NCBI RefSeq assembly: GCF_014904755.1 | Contig: NZ_JACZFQ010000011.1 | Coordinates: 1 to 64,000, forward strand | Reading direction: 5' to 3' | DNA from: Neoluteolibacter marinus | GTDB taxonomy: Bacteria; Verrucomicrobiota; Verrucomicrobiia; Verrucomicrobiales; Akkermansiaceae | Length of the DNA: 64,000 nt | Shown here: positions 48,601-57,596 of the stretch, in pieces | Layout of the letters: each line of letters opens with the position of its first letter | Position numbering within the stretch: position 1 is the first letter of the stretch | Position numbers and translations under genes: made by a program | The notes under the pieces: generated by a model | The model's database searches: none | What the model was told of the DNA's origin: nothing | The model's input: the letters and a program-made list of their open reading frames with translations, nothing else

Positions 48601-49703
48601 GATGGCTCGCGCTGATCCTGCCGCTGCTGTTCCTGGCCGGCTGCGGCGGGGGCACCGTCAAGACCCGTGAGACCGGCTACAAGGGCAAGGCGAGGCTGGA
48701 CGCTTATCTCGCGGCCACCCGCTTCCTCGAGCGGATGGACTACAAGGTGATCAACCGGCCGGGCTGGCCGGACCTCGACTACGATGCGGCGATGCTGATC
48801 GTCCCGGCGTCGGTGCTTTCGACCGATGCCTACGTGCGGGAAGTCGCCGGATGGGTATCGCAGGGCGGGCATCTGCTCTGTCTGGTCGAGCACGCGGAGT
48901 CGTATCACAACGATTGGTTCAGCGGGAGCAAGCGGCGGTTGACGAAGGACGACGATCCTTATCCCGAGGCGCTGGAGAAGTGGCTCGGCAACGTCGGCCT
49001 GAAGCTCACGCTGGAGGATGACAAGCGTTTCACCGAGGATCATCTCACCGTGGACGGCGGGCGCTACGAGGTGTTCACCGAAGCGACGGTGGGGGTCCGG
49101 GTCGGCAGCCGCTCCCGCCACGCGCTGGGCCAGACGAAGGTGGGGGAGGGATTGGTCACGGTGATGACCGATGCCCGGCCGTTCCGGAACCGCTACATCG
49201 ACGAACACGAGCACGCCGCCCTGTTGCTCGCGCTGGCCGACGCCTCGCCATACGAAGGCTGCGTGATCATTGTCCGCGACGCCGGGCTCTCGCTGTGGAC
49301 CCTGTTGTGGGAACATTTCCGGCCGGCCCTGTTCGGCTTGCTGGCGGTCACGGTGTTCTGGCTGTGGAAGAACATGCCGCGCTTCGGTCCCTTGCGGCGC
49401 GAGGAGTCGCGGTCGAATCTCCGCGACTACGACCATCACCTCGAGGCGCTCGGGGACTTCCAATGGCGGCTCGACCGCGGGGCCGCGATGCTGCGGCCGC
49501 TGCGCGACCTGATCCTCGAACGGGCGCACCGACAGGCCGCGTCGCTGCACCGCGACGGTGACTTGTTCGAGTGGATCGGCCGGCGCGCCGGCATTCCCCG
49601 CGAGCGGGCGGAGCGGGCGATGACGCATCAGAACCCGGGCGATCCCACGTCCTTCACCCGACTCGTGACCGACTTGCAACTCATCCACCATTCCCTCTCA
49701 TGA
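48597..49703 (+). CDS. DUF4350-like putative lipoprotein/membrane protein
   Basis: A 368-residue protein with lipoprotein signal MRWLALILPLLFLAGCGGG (Cys16) and one internal membrane helix (~230-255, PALFGLLAVTVFWLWKNMP). The N-terminal half has the GATase-like DUF4350 fold (YDAAMLIVPASVLSTDAYVR, VSQGGHLLCLVEHAES), and the cytoplasmic tail is helical. DUF4350 proteins accompany MoxR/DUF58 modules and are uncharacterised. The start follows a perfect Shine-Dalgarno sequence. The stop overlaps the moxR start by ATGA. Confidence 0.85.
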   Translation: MRWLALILPLLFLAGCGGGTVKTRETGYKGKARLDAYLAATRFLERMDYKVINRPGWPDLDYDAAMLIVPASVLSTDAYVREVAGWVSQGGHLLCLVEHAESYHNDWFSGSKRRLTKDDDPYPEALEKWLGNVGLKLTLEDDKRFTEDHLTVDGGRYEVFTEATVGVRVGSRSRHALGQTKVGEGLVTVMTDARPFRNRYIDEHEHAALLLALADASPYEGCVIIVRDAGLSLWTLLWEHFRPALFGLLAVTVFWLWKNMPRFGPLRREESRSNLRDYDHHLEALGDFQWRLDRGAAMLRPLRDLILERAHRQAASLHRDGDLFEWIGRRAGIPRERAERAMTHQNPGDPTSFTRLVTDLQLIHHSLS

Positions 49704-50689
49704 CCGAAGAAGAAGCGATTTTTGATCAAGGCCCGCCGTCCCCGGACGCCTCCGCACTGGTTGCCCGCTTGCGGGCGCAGGTCGAGCACGCGGTGTTGGG
49801 CCAGCGCGAGGTGGTCAGCCAGGTGCTGGCCGGCTTGCTGGCGGGCGGCCATGTGCTGCTGGAAGGGAAGCCGGGACTGGGCAAGACGATGCTGGTGCTG
49901 GCCCTGGCGCGAGCCTTTGGCGGCGAGTTCGGGCGGATCCAGTTCACGCCTGACCTGATGCCCTCGGACGTGACGGGCTTCCGCTTGTTCGACATGAAGA
50001 GCCAGACCTTCCAGCTCCGCCGCGGGCCGGTGTTCTGCAACCTGCTGCTGGCGGACGAAATCAACCGCGCCCCGGCGAAAACGCAGGCGGCGCTGCTGGA
50101 GGTGATGCAGGAACGGCAGGTCACCATCGATGGAGAGACGCTGAAGCTCGCGCCGCCCTTCATGACCCTGGCGACCCAGAACCCGGTCGAGCACGAAGGC
50201 ACCTACCCCTTGCCGGAAGCCCAGCTCGACCGCTTCGTGATGAAGATCCTGATCGACTACCCGGAGCAGGAGACCGAATCGGACATCGTGTCGCGCGCCG
50301 CGGCGGAGGTGCCAGGCGAGATGGGCGGCGGTGGCCTCGAGGTGGTGGCTTCCCCCGAGGACGTGGTGAGGGCCCAAGCGGCGACCGCCGCGGTGCAGGT
50401 CGTCCGCGAGGTGGTCGACTACGCGGTGGCGATCGTCCAGGCGACCCGCGAGAACAAGGCGGTGTGGCTCGGTGCGGGGACCCGCGGGGCGATCTCACTG
50501 GTCCGGATCGGCAAGGCGATCGCGCTGATGCACGGCCGCCAGTTCGTGATCCCGGACGACATCAAGGCGGCCTCGTTGCCGGTGCTGCGCCACCGCGTGC
50601 AGCTGGCGCCGGAAGTGGCGATGGGCGGACAGACGATGGATGAAGTGCTGAAGACGATCGTCGAGTCGGTGCCGGCGCCGCGGCAGTGA
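49700..50689 (+). CDS. MoxR-family AAA+ ATPase
   Basis: A 329-residue AAA+ ATPase. Walker A is LLEGKPGLGKTMLVLAL (~50-66), Walker B LLLADEINRAPAKTQAALLE, sensor 1 TLATQNPVEHEGTYPLPEAQ, and a C-terminal lid with RGAISLVRIGKAIALMHGRQ. MoxR ATPases act as chaperones that activate or assemble partner proteins, usually vWA/DUF58 proteins encoded next door, as here. The start overlaps the DUF4350 stop by ATGA. DUF58 follows after 7 bp. Confidence 0.95.
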   Translation: MTEEEAIFDQGPPSPDASALVARLRAQVEHAVLGQREVVSQVLAGLLAGGHVLLEGKPGLGKTMLVLALARAFGGEFGRIQFTPDLMPSDVTGFRLFDMKSQTFQLRRGPVFCNLLLADEINRAPAKTQAALLEVMQERQVTIDGETLKLAPPFMTLATQNPVEHEGTYPLPEAQLDRFVMKILIDYPEQETESDIVSRAAAEVPGEMGGGGLEVVASPEDVVRAQAATAAVQVVREVVDYAVAIVQATRENKAVWLGAGTRGAISLVRIGKAIALMHGRQFVIPDDIKAASLPVLRHRVQLAPEVAMGGQTMDEVLKTIVESVPAPRQ

Positions 50690-50696
50690 ACGCACC

Positions 50697-52001
50697 ATGA
50701 GCCCGACCGGGAGAGCGCTGTGGATAGTGGTGGGCTGGGCCTTGTTCGGGCTGGCGGCCTCACTGTGGACCGAAGCGTTGGCAGCGTGGCAGTTCGCGGG
50801 CGTGGTCCTGGCGGTCATCGGCCTGGCCGACGCGGTGGTGCTGTCGCGGCTGGCGAAGGTGACGGTCGGGCGGCGGCTGCCGGGCCGATTTGCCGTGGGC
50901 GAGGCGGCGGATGTCCGGCTGGAGATCCACAATCCGGGACGGGTGCCGGCGGAAGTCGCGGTGTTCGACGGGATTCCGCCGGGCTCGCAGGCGGAGTCGA
51001 TGCCTTGGCAGGGGATCATCCCGCCCGGGGCCCGGGCGAAGGTCACCCACGAGGTGCGGATCCTGGAGCGGGGTGTGGCCGGATTCGGAGCCGTCCACGT
51101 TTGCCGGGTGTCGATGTTAGGCTGGTGGCGCCGGAAGTATCTGGCCGGTGAGTCCGCCACGGTGCGGGTCTATCCGGACTACGAGCCGGTGTTGAAATTC
51201 GCGCTGCTGGCGATGCAGGCGCGCCAGGAACAGATGGGGATCGTGCGCAAGTCCTTCGCCGGCAGCAGCCGTGATTTCCACCAGCTGCGCGAGTACCGCG
51301 AGGGTGATCCGATGTCGCAGATCGACTGGAAGGCGACCTCGCGGCGGGTGCAGCTGATCAGTCGCGAGTTCCAGGAACAGCGGAACCAGATCGTGATCTT
51401 CCTCACCGACACCGGCCGCCGGATGCGGGCGATGGACGGCGAGCTGCCGCAGTTCGACCACTGCCTGAATGCGATGTTGTTGCTGTCTTACGTAGCGCTG
51501 CGGCAGGGCGACCAGGTGGGCGTGCAGGCCTTCGGCGGGACCAACCGCTGGCTGCCTCCGGTCAAGGGATCGCATTCGATGTCGGTGCTGTTGAACCACC
51601 TGTTCGACTACCGGACCACCCCGGAACCGAGTGATTTCGCGGCCGCGGTGGAGCGGCTGCTGGCGGTGCAGAAGCGCCGGGCGCTGGTGGTGGTGATGAC
51701 GAACCTGCGCGGCGAGGATTCGTCCGAACTGGTCCCGGCGCTGCGGATGCTGCGGTCGAAGCATCTGGTGATGCTGGCGAGCCTGCGCGAGCGCTCCGTC
51801 GAGGACGCCCGGGTGACGCCGGTCGCGGATTTCGGGGGGGCGTTGCGGTTCGCCGCGGCGGAGCGTTACGACGCGGAGCGGGCCGAGGTGCTGGCGACCT
51901 TGCAGGGCTTCGGCATCCTGACCCTGGACGTGCCGGCGCAGCAGTTCCCGGTGGCATTGGCGAACCGCTACCTCGACATCAAGGCGGCGGGCCGCTTGTA
52001 G
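50697..52001 (+). CDS. DUF58 (vWA-like) protein
   Basis: A 434-residue protein of the DUF58 family. Two N-terminal hydrophobic segments (~5-45) anchor it. A beta domain (~60-150) follows. The DUF58 signature is present: SRDFHQLREYREGDPMSQID, WKATSRR, then the vWA-like core IVIFLTDTGRRMRAM with QFDHCLNAMLLLSYVALRQG. The MIDAS-like motif reads DTGRRM rather than DxSxS, so metal binding is not assured. It is the usual partner of MoxR ATPases and closes the overlapping cluster. Confidence 0.92.
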   Translation: MSPTGRALWIVVGWALFGLAASLWTEALAAWQFAGVVLAVIGLADAVVLSRLAKVTVGRRLPGRFAVGEAADVRLEIHNPGRVPAEVAVFDGIPPGSQAESMPWQGIIPPGARAKVTHEVRILERGVAGFGAVHVCRVSMLGWWRRKYLAGESATVRVYPDYEPVLKFALLAMQARQEQMGIVRKSFAGSSRDFHQLREYREGDPMSQIDWKATSRRVQLISREFQEQRNQIVIFLTDTGRRMRAMDGELPQFDHCLNAMLLLSYVALRQGDQVGVQAFGGTNRWLPPVKGSHSMSVLLNHLFDYRTTPEPSDFAAAVERLLAVQKRRALVVVMTNLRGEDSSELVPALRMLRSKHLVMLASLRERSVEDARVTPVADFGGALRFAAAERYDAERAEVLATLQGFGILTLDVPAQQFPVALANRYLDIKAAGRL

Positions 52002-52051
52002 GGCCGGGGCCTTGCGGTCGGATGCCCGGCGGGTTATGGCAAGAATCACTT

Positions 52052-53656
52052 ATGAAAGGACTCCGGGTCGCGGCGGGTGCCGTCGCAATCATCTTGTGCC
52101 AATGCGGGACGCCGTCGCCGCCGCGATGCCACAGCCTGCCACGCGAGTCGCGGGGTGAGGCGTCGGTCTATCTCGGCCAGGCCCGCCAGGCGTGGCAGGT
52201 GCTGTCTTCCACGGACAACGCGGAGGTCCGCGGCCAGGCGATCGCAACCTACAACGATGCGGTATCGAAGTTGTTCGACCGCCTGCACTGCGGCCGCGGC
52301 ACGGTGCACGAGAAGGCGGCGGCGATGGGGTGCACGATCGATGAGACCCGCTCACTGGGTGCCGGCATCCGGCTGGCGGACCTCGACGCCCTTTTGCCGG
52401 CGGACCGCATTTCGACCAAGGCGGTCGGCGAACGGCACGTGGTCGCCGGGCTGGGGGTGCCGGTGGTCGGCTGGAAAAAGACCGCGGAGGAAGGCAACCG
52501 CCGTTGGGAATTCGAGCCGCCGACCGGGATCCCGCTGAACCTGACCGCCGTGTTGCGATTCCCTCCGGGGCAGGCACCGCAATGGGCCTTCCTCTATCCG
52601 GGGCGGGCGGAGACGGTCCAGGTGGGCCGGCGCGAGGTGGCGACGGCGGCGGACTGGTCGGCGCCCTCGGCGTTCTACTGGCAGATGAGCAACCTCGATG
52701 ACCTCGACCTCGAGAAGGTCCTGTTGCCCAGCCGGTTCTCCGACGAGACGGCGCTCTACGTTTCGTCCCCCTATGACCCGAAGCGGATCCCGCTGGTGCT
52801 GGTCCACGGCTTGTATTCAAGCCCTGGAACCTTCAAGCGGATGTACAACGAGCTCAACCGCGAGCCGTGGTTCCGCGAAAACTACCAGGTGTGGTTCTAC
52901 AGCTACCCGACCGGCAACAACTGGACCTACAGCGCGGCGCGCTTCCGCCAGGAGATGGCCAAGGCCGACAAGTTCGCGCGCGAGCACGGTCCTGTGGACC
53001 AGTGGGAGCGGATGGTGATCGTCGGCCACTCGATGGGCGGCGTGATTTCCCACGCCTCCCTGAAAAGACCGGGAGACGCGATGTATCACGCTTTCCAGAA
53101 GCGGCCGCTGGAGCAAGTGACCCAGAACCGGGAAACCCGGCAGGCAATTGAACTGCTGACGAAGTACGAGCCGCTCCAGCCGCCGGACCGGGTGATCTTC
53201 ATGGCTGCGCCGCACCGCGGGTCGCCGATGGCCGACCGGTTCTTCTCGAACCTGATCCGCAAGCTGATCCGCCTGCCGAAGAAGCTGACGATCGACCTCG
53301 TCGATTTGACCTTGAACGATTTCTCCAGCGTCCTGACGACCGGTGAAACTTCGGACGACGGCTGGTTCACCAGCATCGGGTCGCTGTCACCGTCCTACCC
53401 CGCCTATGGGGCCCTGCGCGAGGTGCCATTCCGTGACGGGCTGAAGGTCAACTCAATCATCGGCGACCGCGGCAAGGGCGACACGCCGGACAGCTCGGAC
53501 GGCATCGTGCCCTACTGGTCGGCGCACCTCGACCACGTGGAGAGCGAAAAGATCGTGCCTTCCGACCACAGCGTCCCGGCCAACCTGGAGGGCGCGCTGG
53601 AAGTGAAGCGGATCCTCAAGCTGCATCTGGGGAATTCCGCCGGCACCATGCCTTGA
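52052..53656 (+). CDS. Alpha/beta-hydrolase lipoprotein (lipase/esterase)
   Basis: A 534-residue exported protein; the ATG at 52052 gives the signal MKGLRVAAGAVAIILCQCG with a possible lipobox Cys. The N-terminal ~240 residues are unassigned. The hydrolase domain (~245-520) has LVLVHGLYSSPGTFKRMYNE (oxyanion region), nucleophile elbow IVGHSMGGVISHAS, and MAAPHRGSPMADRF. The charge-relay His probably lies near PSDHSVPANLEG. It may be a PGAP1-like esterase or lipase acting in the envelope. Its 3' end overlaps the convergent gene by 41 bp. It follows the MoxR cluster by 50 bp. Confidence 0.85.
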   Translation: MKGLRVAAGAVAIILCQCGTPSPPRCHSLPRESRGEASVYLGQARQAWQVLSSTDNAEVRGQAIATYNDAVSKLFDRLHCGRGTVHEKAAAMGCTIDETRSLGAGIRLADLDALLPADRISTKAVGERHVVAGLGVPVVGWKKTAEEGNRRWEFEPPTGIPLNLTAVLRFPPGQAPQWAFLYPGRAETVQVGRREVATAADWSAPSAFYWQMSNLDDLDLEKVLLPSRFSDETALYVSSPYDPKRIPLVLVHGLYSSPGTFKRMYNELNREPWFRENYQVWFYSYPTGNNWTYSAARFRQEMAKADKFAREHGPVDQWERMVIVGHSMGGVISHASLKRPGDAMYHAFQKRPLEQVTQNRETRQAIELLTKYEPLQPPDRVIFMAAPHRGSPMADRFFSNLIRKLIRLPKKLTIDLVDLTLNDFSSVLTTGETSDDGWFTSIGSLSPSYPAYGALREVPFRDGLKVNSIIGDRGKGDTPDSSDGIVPYWSAHLDHVESEKIVPSDHSVPANLEGALEVKRILKLHLGNSAGTMP

Positions 53657-54233
53657 CGTTGGGCCGGGAGAGGAAAAACAGCGCGAGGGCGGGGTAGAGG
53701 CAGGAAAAGACCGGGGTCGCGATGGTGCCGATGGCCGACGAGAAGCGGACCACGGTCATGGTGGTGTTGTCCGTCTTCCCCGACTCGGTTTTCACGACCT
53801 CCCCGACCATCCGGTGGGTTGCGGGCAGGACGAAGACGACGGCCACCACGATCGAGGCCATTTTGGTGGCGATCGAGCACCAGGCGTAGCGGTTCGACCA
53901 GCGGACGCCGTCGGGGCGGGAGCGGATCATTTTCACCCCGGCGGCGATCAGCAGGCCGGCGAGCAGCAGTTGGAAGCCGCCGGTGAGCGCGCTGACCCAG
54001 CCTAGTTCCTGCTGGAATGCCAGCTGGGCCTCGTAGCCGGGGGTCTTGGGATTGAGGAAGGGGTTCCCGGTCACCAGGACGACGAAGTACCAGCATCCCA
54101 TCAGCACGCCGATCCCGGCCATCGCCAGATGAAGGATCCCGAAGACCTTGATCGCCGAGGGTTCGGTGGCACCGGACACGGGAACCGGCGGCGGGCCGGC
54201 GGCGGGAGGCTGGTAGGGAGAGATGCTGTCCAT
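53616..54233 (-). CDS. Multipass membrane hypothetical protein
   Basis: A 205-residue protein with a Pro-rich N-terminus (SPYQPPAAGPPPVPVSG) and four membrane segments (~30-55, ~75-100, ~118-138, ~165-190). No recognised domain; similar short membrane proteins with a Pro-rich head are common in Verrucomicrobiota. Its 3' end overlaps the convergent lipase gene by 41 bp, so the last ~13 codons of each gene are complementary. Start ATG 54233. Function unknown. Confidence 0.75.
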   Translation of the reverse strand: MDSISPYQPPAAGPPPVPVSGATEPSAIKVFGILHLAMAGIGVLMGCWYFVVLVTGNPFLNPKTPGYEAQLAFQQELGWVSALTGGFQLLLAGLLIAAGVKMIRSRPDGVRWSNRYAWCSIATKMASIVVAVVFVLPATHRMVGEVVKTESGKTDNTTMTVVRFSSAIGTIATPVFSCLYPALALFFLSRPNVKAWCRRNSPDAA

Positions 54234-54331
54234 TTCCAGACGCCATGGGACGCCAGCCGGTGGCCGGCTGTCGATGCCGGAGTTGGCGCATTGGGAATTG
54301 CCGGAGACGGTGGAAAGGTTAGGTTCCCATC

Positions 54332-55147
54332 ATGATGAACTCCCCCCCGATCACCCTGACCATCGCCGGTTCCGATTGCTCGGCGGGTGCCGGATTGCAG
54401 GCCGACCTCAAGACCTTCCAGCACTTCGGCGTGTTCGGTTTGACCGCCGTGACCTGCGTGGTGGCCGAGACCCCGAACGTGGTGCGGTCGGTGCACGCCG
54501 TGTCGCCGGCGATCCTCCAGGACCAGTTGAAGGTGTTGCTCGATGCCTTTCCCGTGGCCGCGATCAAGACCGGGATGTTGTTTTCCAAGGCGCACATCGT
54601 CGCGGTCACCGAGATCCTTTCCGGCTATCCGGACGTCCCGCTGGTGGTGGACCCGGTGATGATTTCATCGACCGGGGATCCGCTGCTGGAGACCAGCGCG
54701 GTGGCAGCCTACAAGGGGCGGCTGTTCCCGCTGGCGCGCTTGATCACCCCCAACCTCGATGAGGCGGAGGTGTTGTGGGACGGCGAGGTCCGCGACGAGG
54801 CGGCGATGGAGCGTTGCGCCAGGGAGCTTTCGTCCCGTCACGGATGCGCCGTGCTGCTCAAGGGCGGGCACCTCGGCGCGGCGGAATGCGCGGACCTGCT
54901 GGTGGATGGCGGGGGTGCATCGTGGTTCCGCTCTCCGCGTATCGACACCGCGGCGTCGCACGGGACCGGCTGCACCCTTTCCGCGGCGATCGCCGCGAAC
55001 CTCGCAACCGGAGCGAATCTTCATGACGCGGTGGCGGCCGCGAAAGATTATCTCGACCGGACTCTCGCGGAGTCGTTCGCGTGGGGCGCGGTGGCTGCCT
55101 TGAACCAGGGGACGACCCTGACGAGGGAGGGCCTCAAGGCAACTTGA
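54332..55147 (+). CDS. thiD: Hydroxymethylpyrimidine/phosphomethylpyrimidine kinase
   Basis: A 271-residue ribokinase-fold enzyme that phosphorylates HMP and HMP-P in thiamine synthesis. Motifs: TIAGSDCSAGAGLQADLKTF, VVAETPNVV, IKTGMLFS, VDPVMISSTGDPLLE, ITPNLDEAEVLWDG, VLLKGGHLG and the anion-hole SHGTGCTLSAAIAANLA. Length is normal. ATG at 54332, with another one codon later. No TPP riboswitch is visible upstream. It overlaps the convergent secreted endonuclease-fold gene by 14 bp. Confidence 0.95.
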   Translation: MMNSPPITLTIAGSDCSAGAGLQADLKTFQHFGVFGLTAVTCVVAETPNVVRSVHAVSPAILQDQLKVLLDAFPVAAIKTGMLFSKAHIVAVTEILSGYPDVPLVVDPVMISSTGDPLLETSAVAAYKGRLFPLARLITPNLDEAEVLWDGEVRDEAAMERCARELSSRHGCAVLLKGGHLGAAECADLLVDGGGASWFRSPRIDTAASHGTGCTLSAAIAANLATGANLHDAVAAAKDYLDRTLAESFAWGAVAALNQGTTLTREGLKAT

Positions 55148-55997
55148 AGCTGCGGACCACCGCCATGTGCTGCATCATCTTCAGCGCGCTGTCGCCCGCG
55201 CGGGCCGGCGCGACCTGGTCGAGCGGCTCGAACACCCGGGTGTCGAAGACCAGGCCATGGGGGAATTCGCGGCCGGCCAGCCGGAGCGGGACCGCATGGC
55301 GGTCGAGGGCGGGGCTGGCGATCACCCAGTCATAGGGGCGGTTGCGCGGTGAGTTGGTGGAGGCGTTGCCGTGCCGGTCGACCGGCGGCTTGGCGGGGAG
55401 GACGAAGGATTTCCCCAGCATCCCCAGCATCCCCAGGCAGGGTTCGTCGCTGGTCCGCGTGTTGAAGTCGCCGCCGAGGACCACGAGGGCTCCCGCCGGC
55501 ACGTGCTGGCGGACCGATTCCAACAGGGCGGCCGCCTGGGTGGCGCGGGAGGTCGCGCCTTTCGAGTGGAGATGGACGCTGATGGCCCACAGCTCGCGGT
55601 GACCGGGCAGCTGGATCCGTGCCCAGGCGAACTCGCGGTTGTCCAGAACCGGGTCGTCCCACTGGCCCGAGGCGACGATGGGGTAGCGGCTGATGATGCC
55701 GTTGGGGATGCCTTTCGGGTCCTCCCGCATGAAATGATAGCCGCGGCCGAAGGTGGCGTTCACCCACTGCCGGACCGGGACGGTGGTGTTGAATTCCTGG
55801 ATCAGCACCAGGTCGGGCTGCAGTGCCCTGAGGATCCGGGCGCCGGCTCCCTCGGGGTTGCTGTGGTTGCCGTTGTCCGGGGAATAGGTCTGGTGCTTGT
55901 CCGAGGTCAGGTTCGCCGCGACCACCCGCAAGGCCAGCGGTTCCGCGCCGAGCGGTCCGGCCATGAAGAGGAGCAAGAGGGCGAGTTTCACAGCCAC
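55134..55997 (-). CDS. Secreted endonuclease/exonuclease/phosphatase-family protein
   Basis: A 287-residue exported protein with signal peptide VKLALLLLFMAGPLGA. EEP-fold motifs: LRVVAANLTSD, DLVLIQEFN (metal Glu), SVHLHSKG, VVLGGDFNTRTSDEP (catalytic Asp/Asn) and RPYDWVIAS; the final conserved SDH is not obvious. The family contains nucleases, phospholipases and phosphodiesterases. GTG at 55997 is the start. It converges on thiD with a 14-bp overlap. Confidence 0.87.
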   Translation of the reverse strand: MAVKLALLLLFMAGPLGAEPLALRVVAANLTSDKHQTYSPDNGNHSNPEGAGARILRALQPDLVLIQEFNTTVPVRQWVNATFGRGYHFMREDPKGIPNGIISRYPIVASGQWDDPVLDNREFAWARIQLPGHRELWAISVHLHSKGATSRATQAAALLESVRQHVPAGALVVLGGDFNTRTSDEPCLGMLGMLGKSFVLPAKPPVDRHGNASTNSPRNRPYDWVIASPALDRHAVPLRLAGREFPHGLVFDTRVFEPLDQVAPARAGDSALKMMQHMAVVRSFKLP

Positions 55998-56091
55998 CCC
56001 GCGATGCTAGCGGGATCCCGGGGCGTTTGGCATCCGGAAGTTGGGAATTCGGCGTCCTTGATTCGCCGCAGCCGCCGGATAGCGTGCACCC

Positions 56092-56988
56092 ATGATCCGA
56101 TCCCATTTTCTCCGGCTGGCCACGGGTGTCGCGCTGCTGGGTTCCCTCGGCGCGGAGACGCCCCACCGCCTGCTGTTCTTCACCAAGTCGAGCGGGTTCG
56201 AGCACGACGTGATCTCCTGGAAGAAGGGCAGGCCGAGCGTGGCGGAGAAGGTGTTCCTGGAACTGGGCGGCAAGAACCGGTGGGAATTCGAGTTTTCCAA
56301 GGACGGCTCGAAGTTTTCCGCGGACTATCTCGCCGGTTTCGACGCGGTGATTTTCTACACGACCGGCGACCTCACGACTCCCGGCACCGACAAGCAGCCG
56401 GCGATGACGGCGGCCGGCAAACAGGCGCTCTTCGACTACGTCAGGGGCGGCAAGGGCTTCATCGGCCTGCATTCGGCCAGCGATACCTTCCATACCGCCA
56501 ATGAGTCGAAGAAGGGGCCGGACCGCTACAAGAACCACGGCAAGGACGCGGATCCCTATGTCTGCTTCCTCGGCGGCGAGTTCATCATCCACGGCGCCCA
56601 GCAGGTCGCCACCAACAAGGTCATCGACCCGGCATTCCCGGGGTTCGGGGAGGCGGGGGACAGCTTCGCCTTCCACGAGGAGTGGTATTCTCTGAAGGAC
56701 TTCAACCCCGACATCCATGTGCTCACGGTCATCGATGCCCCGAAGATGAAAGGCCCGATGTACCGGCGTCCACCGTACCCAACCACTTGGGCGCGGCAAG
56801 AAGGCAAGGGGCGGGTCTTTTATACGGCGATGGGGCATCGCGACGACATCTGGACCAACCCGACCTTCCAGCAGATCGTCAGCGGGGCGATCCGCTGGGT
56901 GACCCGCGACGTCGATGCCGAAGTACCGCCCAACCTGACGGTGGCCGCGCCGGGGGCGATGACCAACCCGGTCCACGGCGCCAAGTGA
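56092..56988 (+). CDS. Secreted ThuA-domain protein
   Basis: A 298-residue exported protein with signal peptide SHFLRLATGVALLGSLGAE. The ThuA (trehalose-utilisation) fold is seen: RLLFFTKSSGFEHDVISWKK, FDAVIFYTTGDLT, LFDYVRGGKGFIGLHSASDT, FLGGEFIIHGA, EEWYSLKDF and RVFYTAMGHRDDIWTNPTFQ. ThuA proteins have a glutamine-amidotransferase-like fold. Verrucomicrobiota encode many secreted copies, probably for sugar or keto-sugar processing. It stands alone, upstream of coaD. Confidence 0.9.
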   Translation: MIRSHFLRLATGVALLGSLGAETPHRLLFFTKSSGFEHDVISWKKGRPSVAEKVFLELGGKNRWEFEFSKDGSKFSADYLAGFDAVIFYTTGDLTTPGTDKQPAMTAAGKQALFDYVRGGKGFIGLHSASDTFHTANESKKGPDRYKNHGKDADPYVCFLGGEFIIHGAQQVATNKVIDPAFPGFGEAGDSFAFHEEWYSLKDFNPDIHVLTVIDAPKMKGPMYRRPPYPTTWARQEGKGRVFYTAMGHRDDIWTNPTFQQIVSGAIRWVTRDVDAEVPPNLTVAAPGAMTNPVHGAK

Positions 56989-57047
56989 TTCAGCCGGGCT
57001 GCCGCTTGGTGCTTGGAACTTGCCGTTAGGGCGATCACTTTCCCGCC

Positions 57048-57533
57048 ATGCGCACCGCCGTTTACGCCGGTTCCTTCGACCCGCCCACCAACGGCCACCT
57101 GTGGATGATCCGCCGGGGTCTGGAGTTGTTCGACCGCCTGATCGTGGCAATTGGCAGCAATCCGGCGAAGAGCTACACGTTTAGCGTCGAGCAGCGGCTC
57201 GAGCTGCTACGGGCCTCGGTGCCGTCGGCCGAGCGGCTCACGATCGCCCATTTCGACAACCGCTACCTGGTCGACTACGCGAAGGAGCAGGACGCCCGCT
57301 TCATCCTCCGCGGGATCCGGGGTCCGGATGACTACGAATACGAACGGGTGATGCGCCACATCAACGCCGACCTCGCCCCGGCGATCACGACGACCTTCCT
57401 GATGCCACCGCGCGACATCGCCGAGGTTTCCTCGAGCATGGTGATGGGGCTGGTGGGCCCCGTGGGCTGGGAGGACCAGGTCCGCCGCTATGTCCCGGTG
57501 GCGGTCTTCGAGGCCCTCGAAAAGCGGCTTTAA
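57048..57533 (+). CDS. coaD: Phosphopantetheine adenylyltransferase
   Basis: A 161-residue PPAT that adenylates 4'-phosphopantetheine in CoA synthesis. The HxGH-type motif is [34 protein letters not shown] and the C-terminal VSSSMV motif are complete. Family length is normal. The spacer before it carries the word GCTTGGTGCTTGGAACTTG (57003-57021), also seen between the two glycosyltransferase genes. ATG 57048. Confidence 0.95.
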   Translation: MRTAVYAGSFDPPTNGHLWMIRRGLELFDRLIVAIGSNPAKSYTFSVEQRLELLRASVPSAERLTIAHFDNRYLVDYAKEQDARFILRGIRGPDDYEYERVMRHINADLAPAITTTFLMPPRDIAEVSSSMVMGLVGPVGWEDQVRRYVPVAVFEALEKRL

Positions 57534-57596
57534 GACATCGGCGGGGCTGATTTTACTGGTCCAATCGCCCGCCATGTGACGATTTCGACACCTCCC

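Noticed and set aside
54240-54331. Possible TPP riboswitch upstream of thiD
   Set aside because: The conserved CUGAGA and GAACCUGA-type elements are not present in the spacer.
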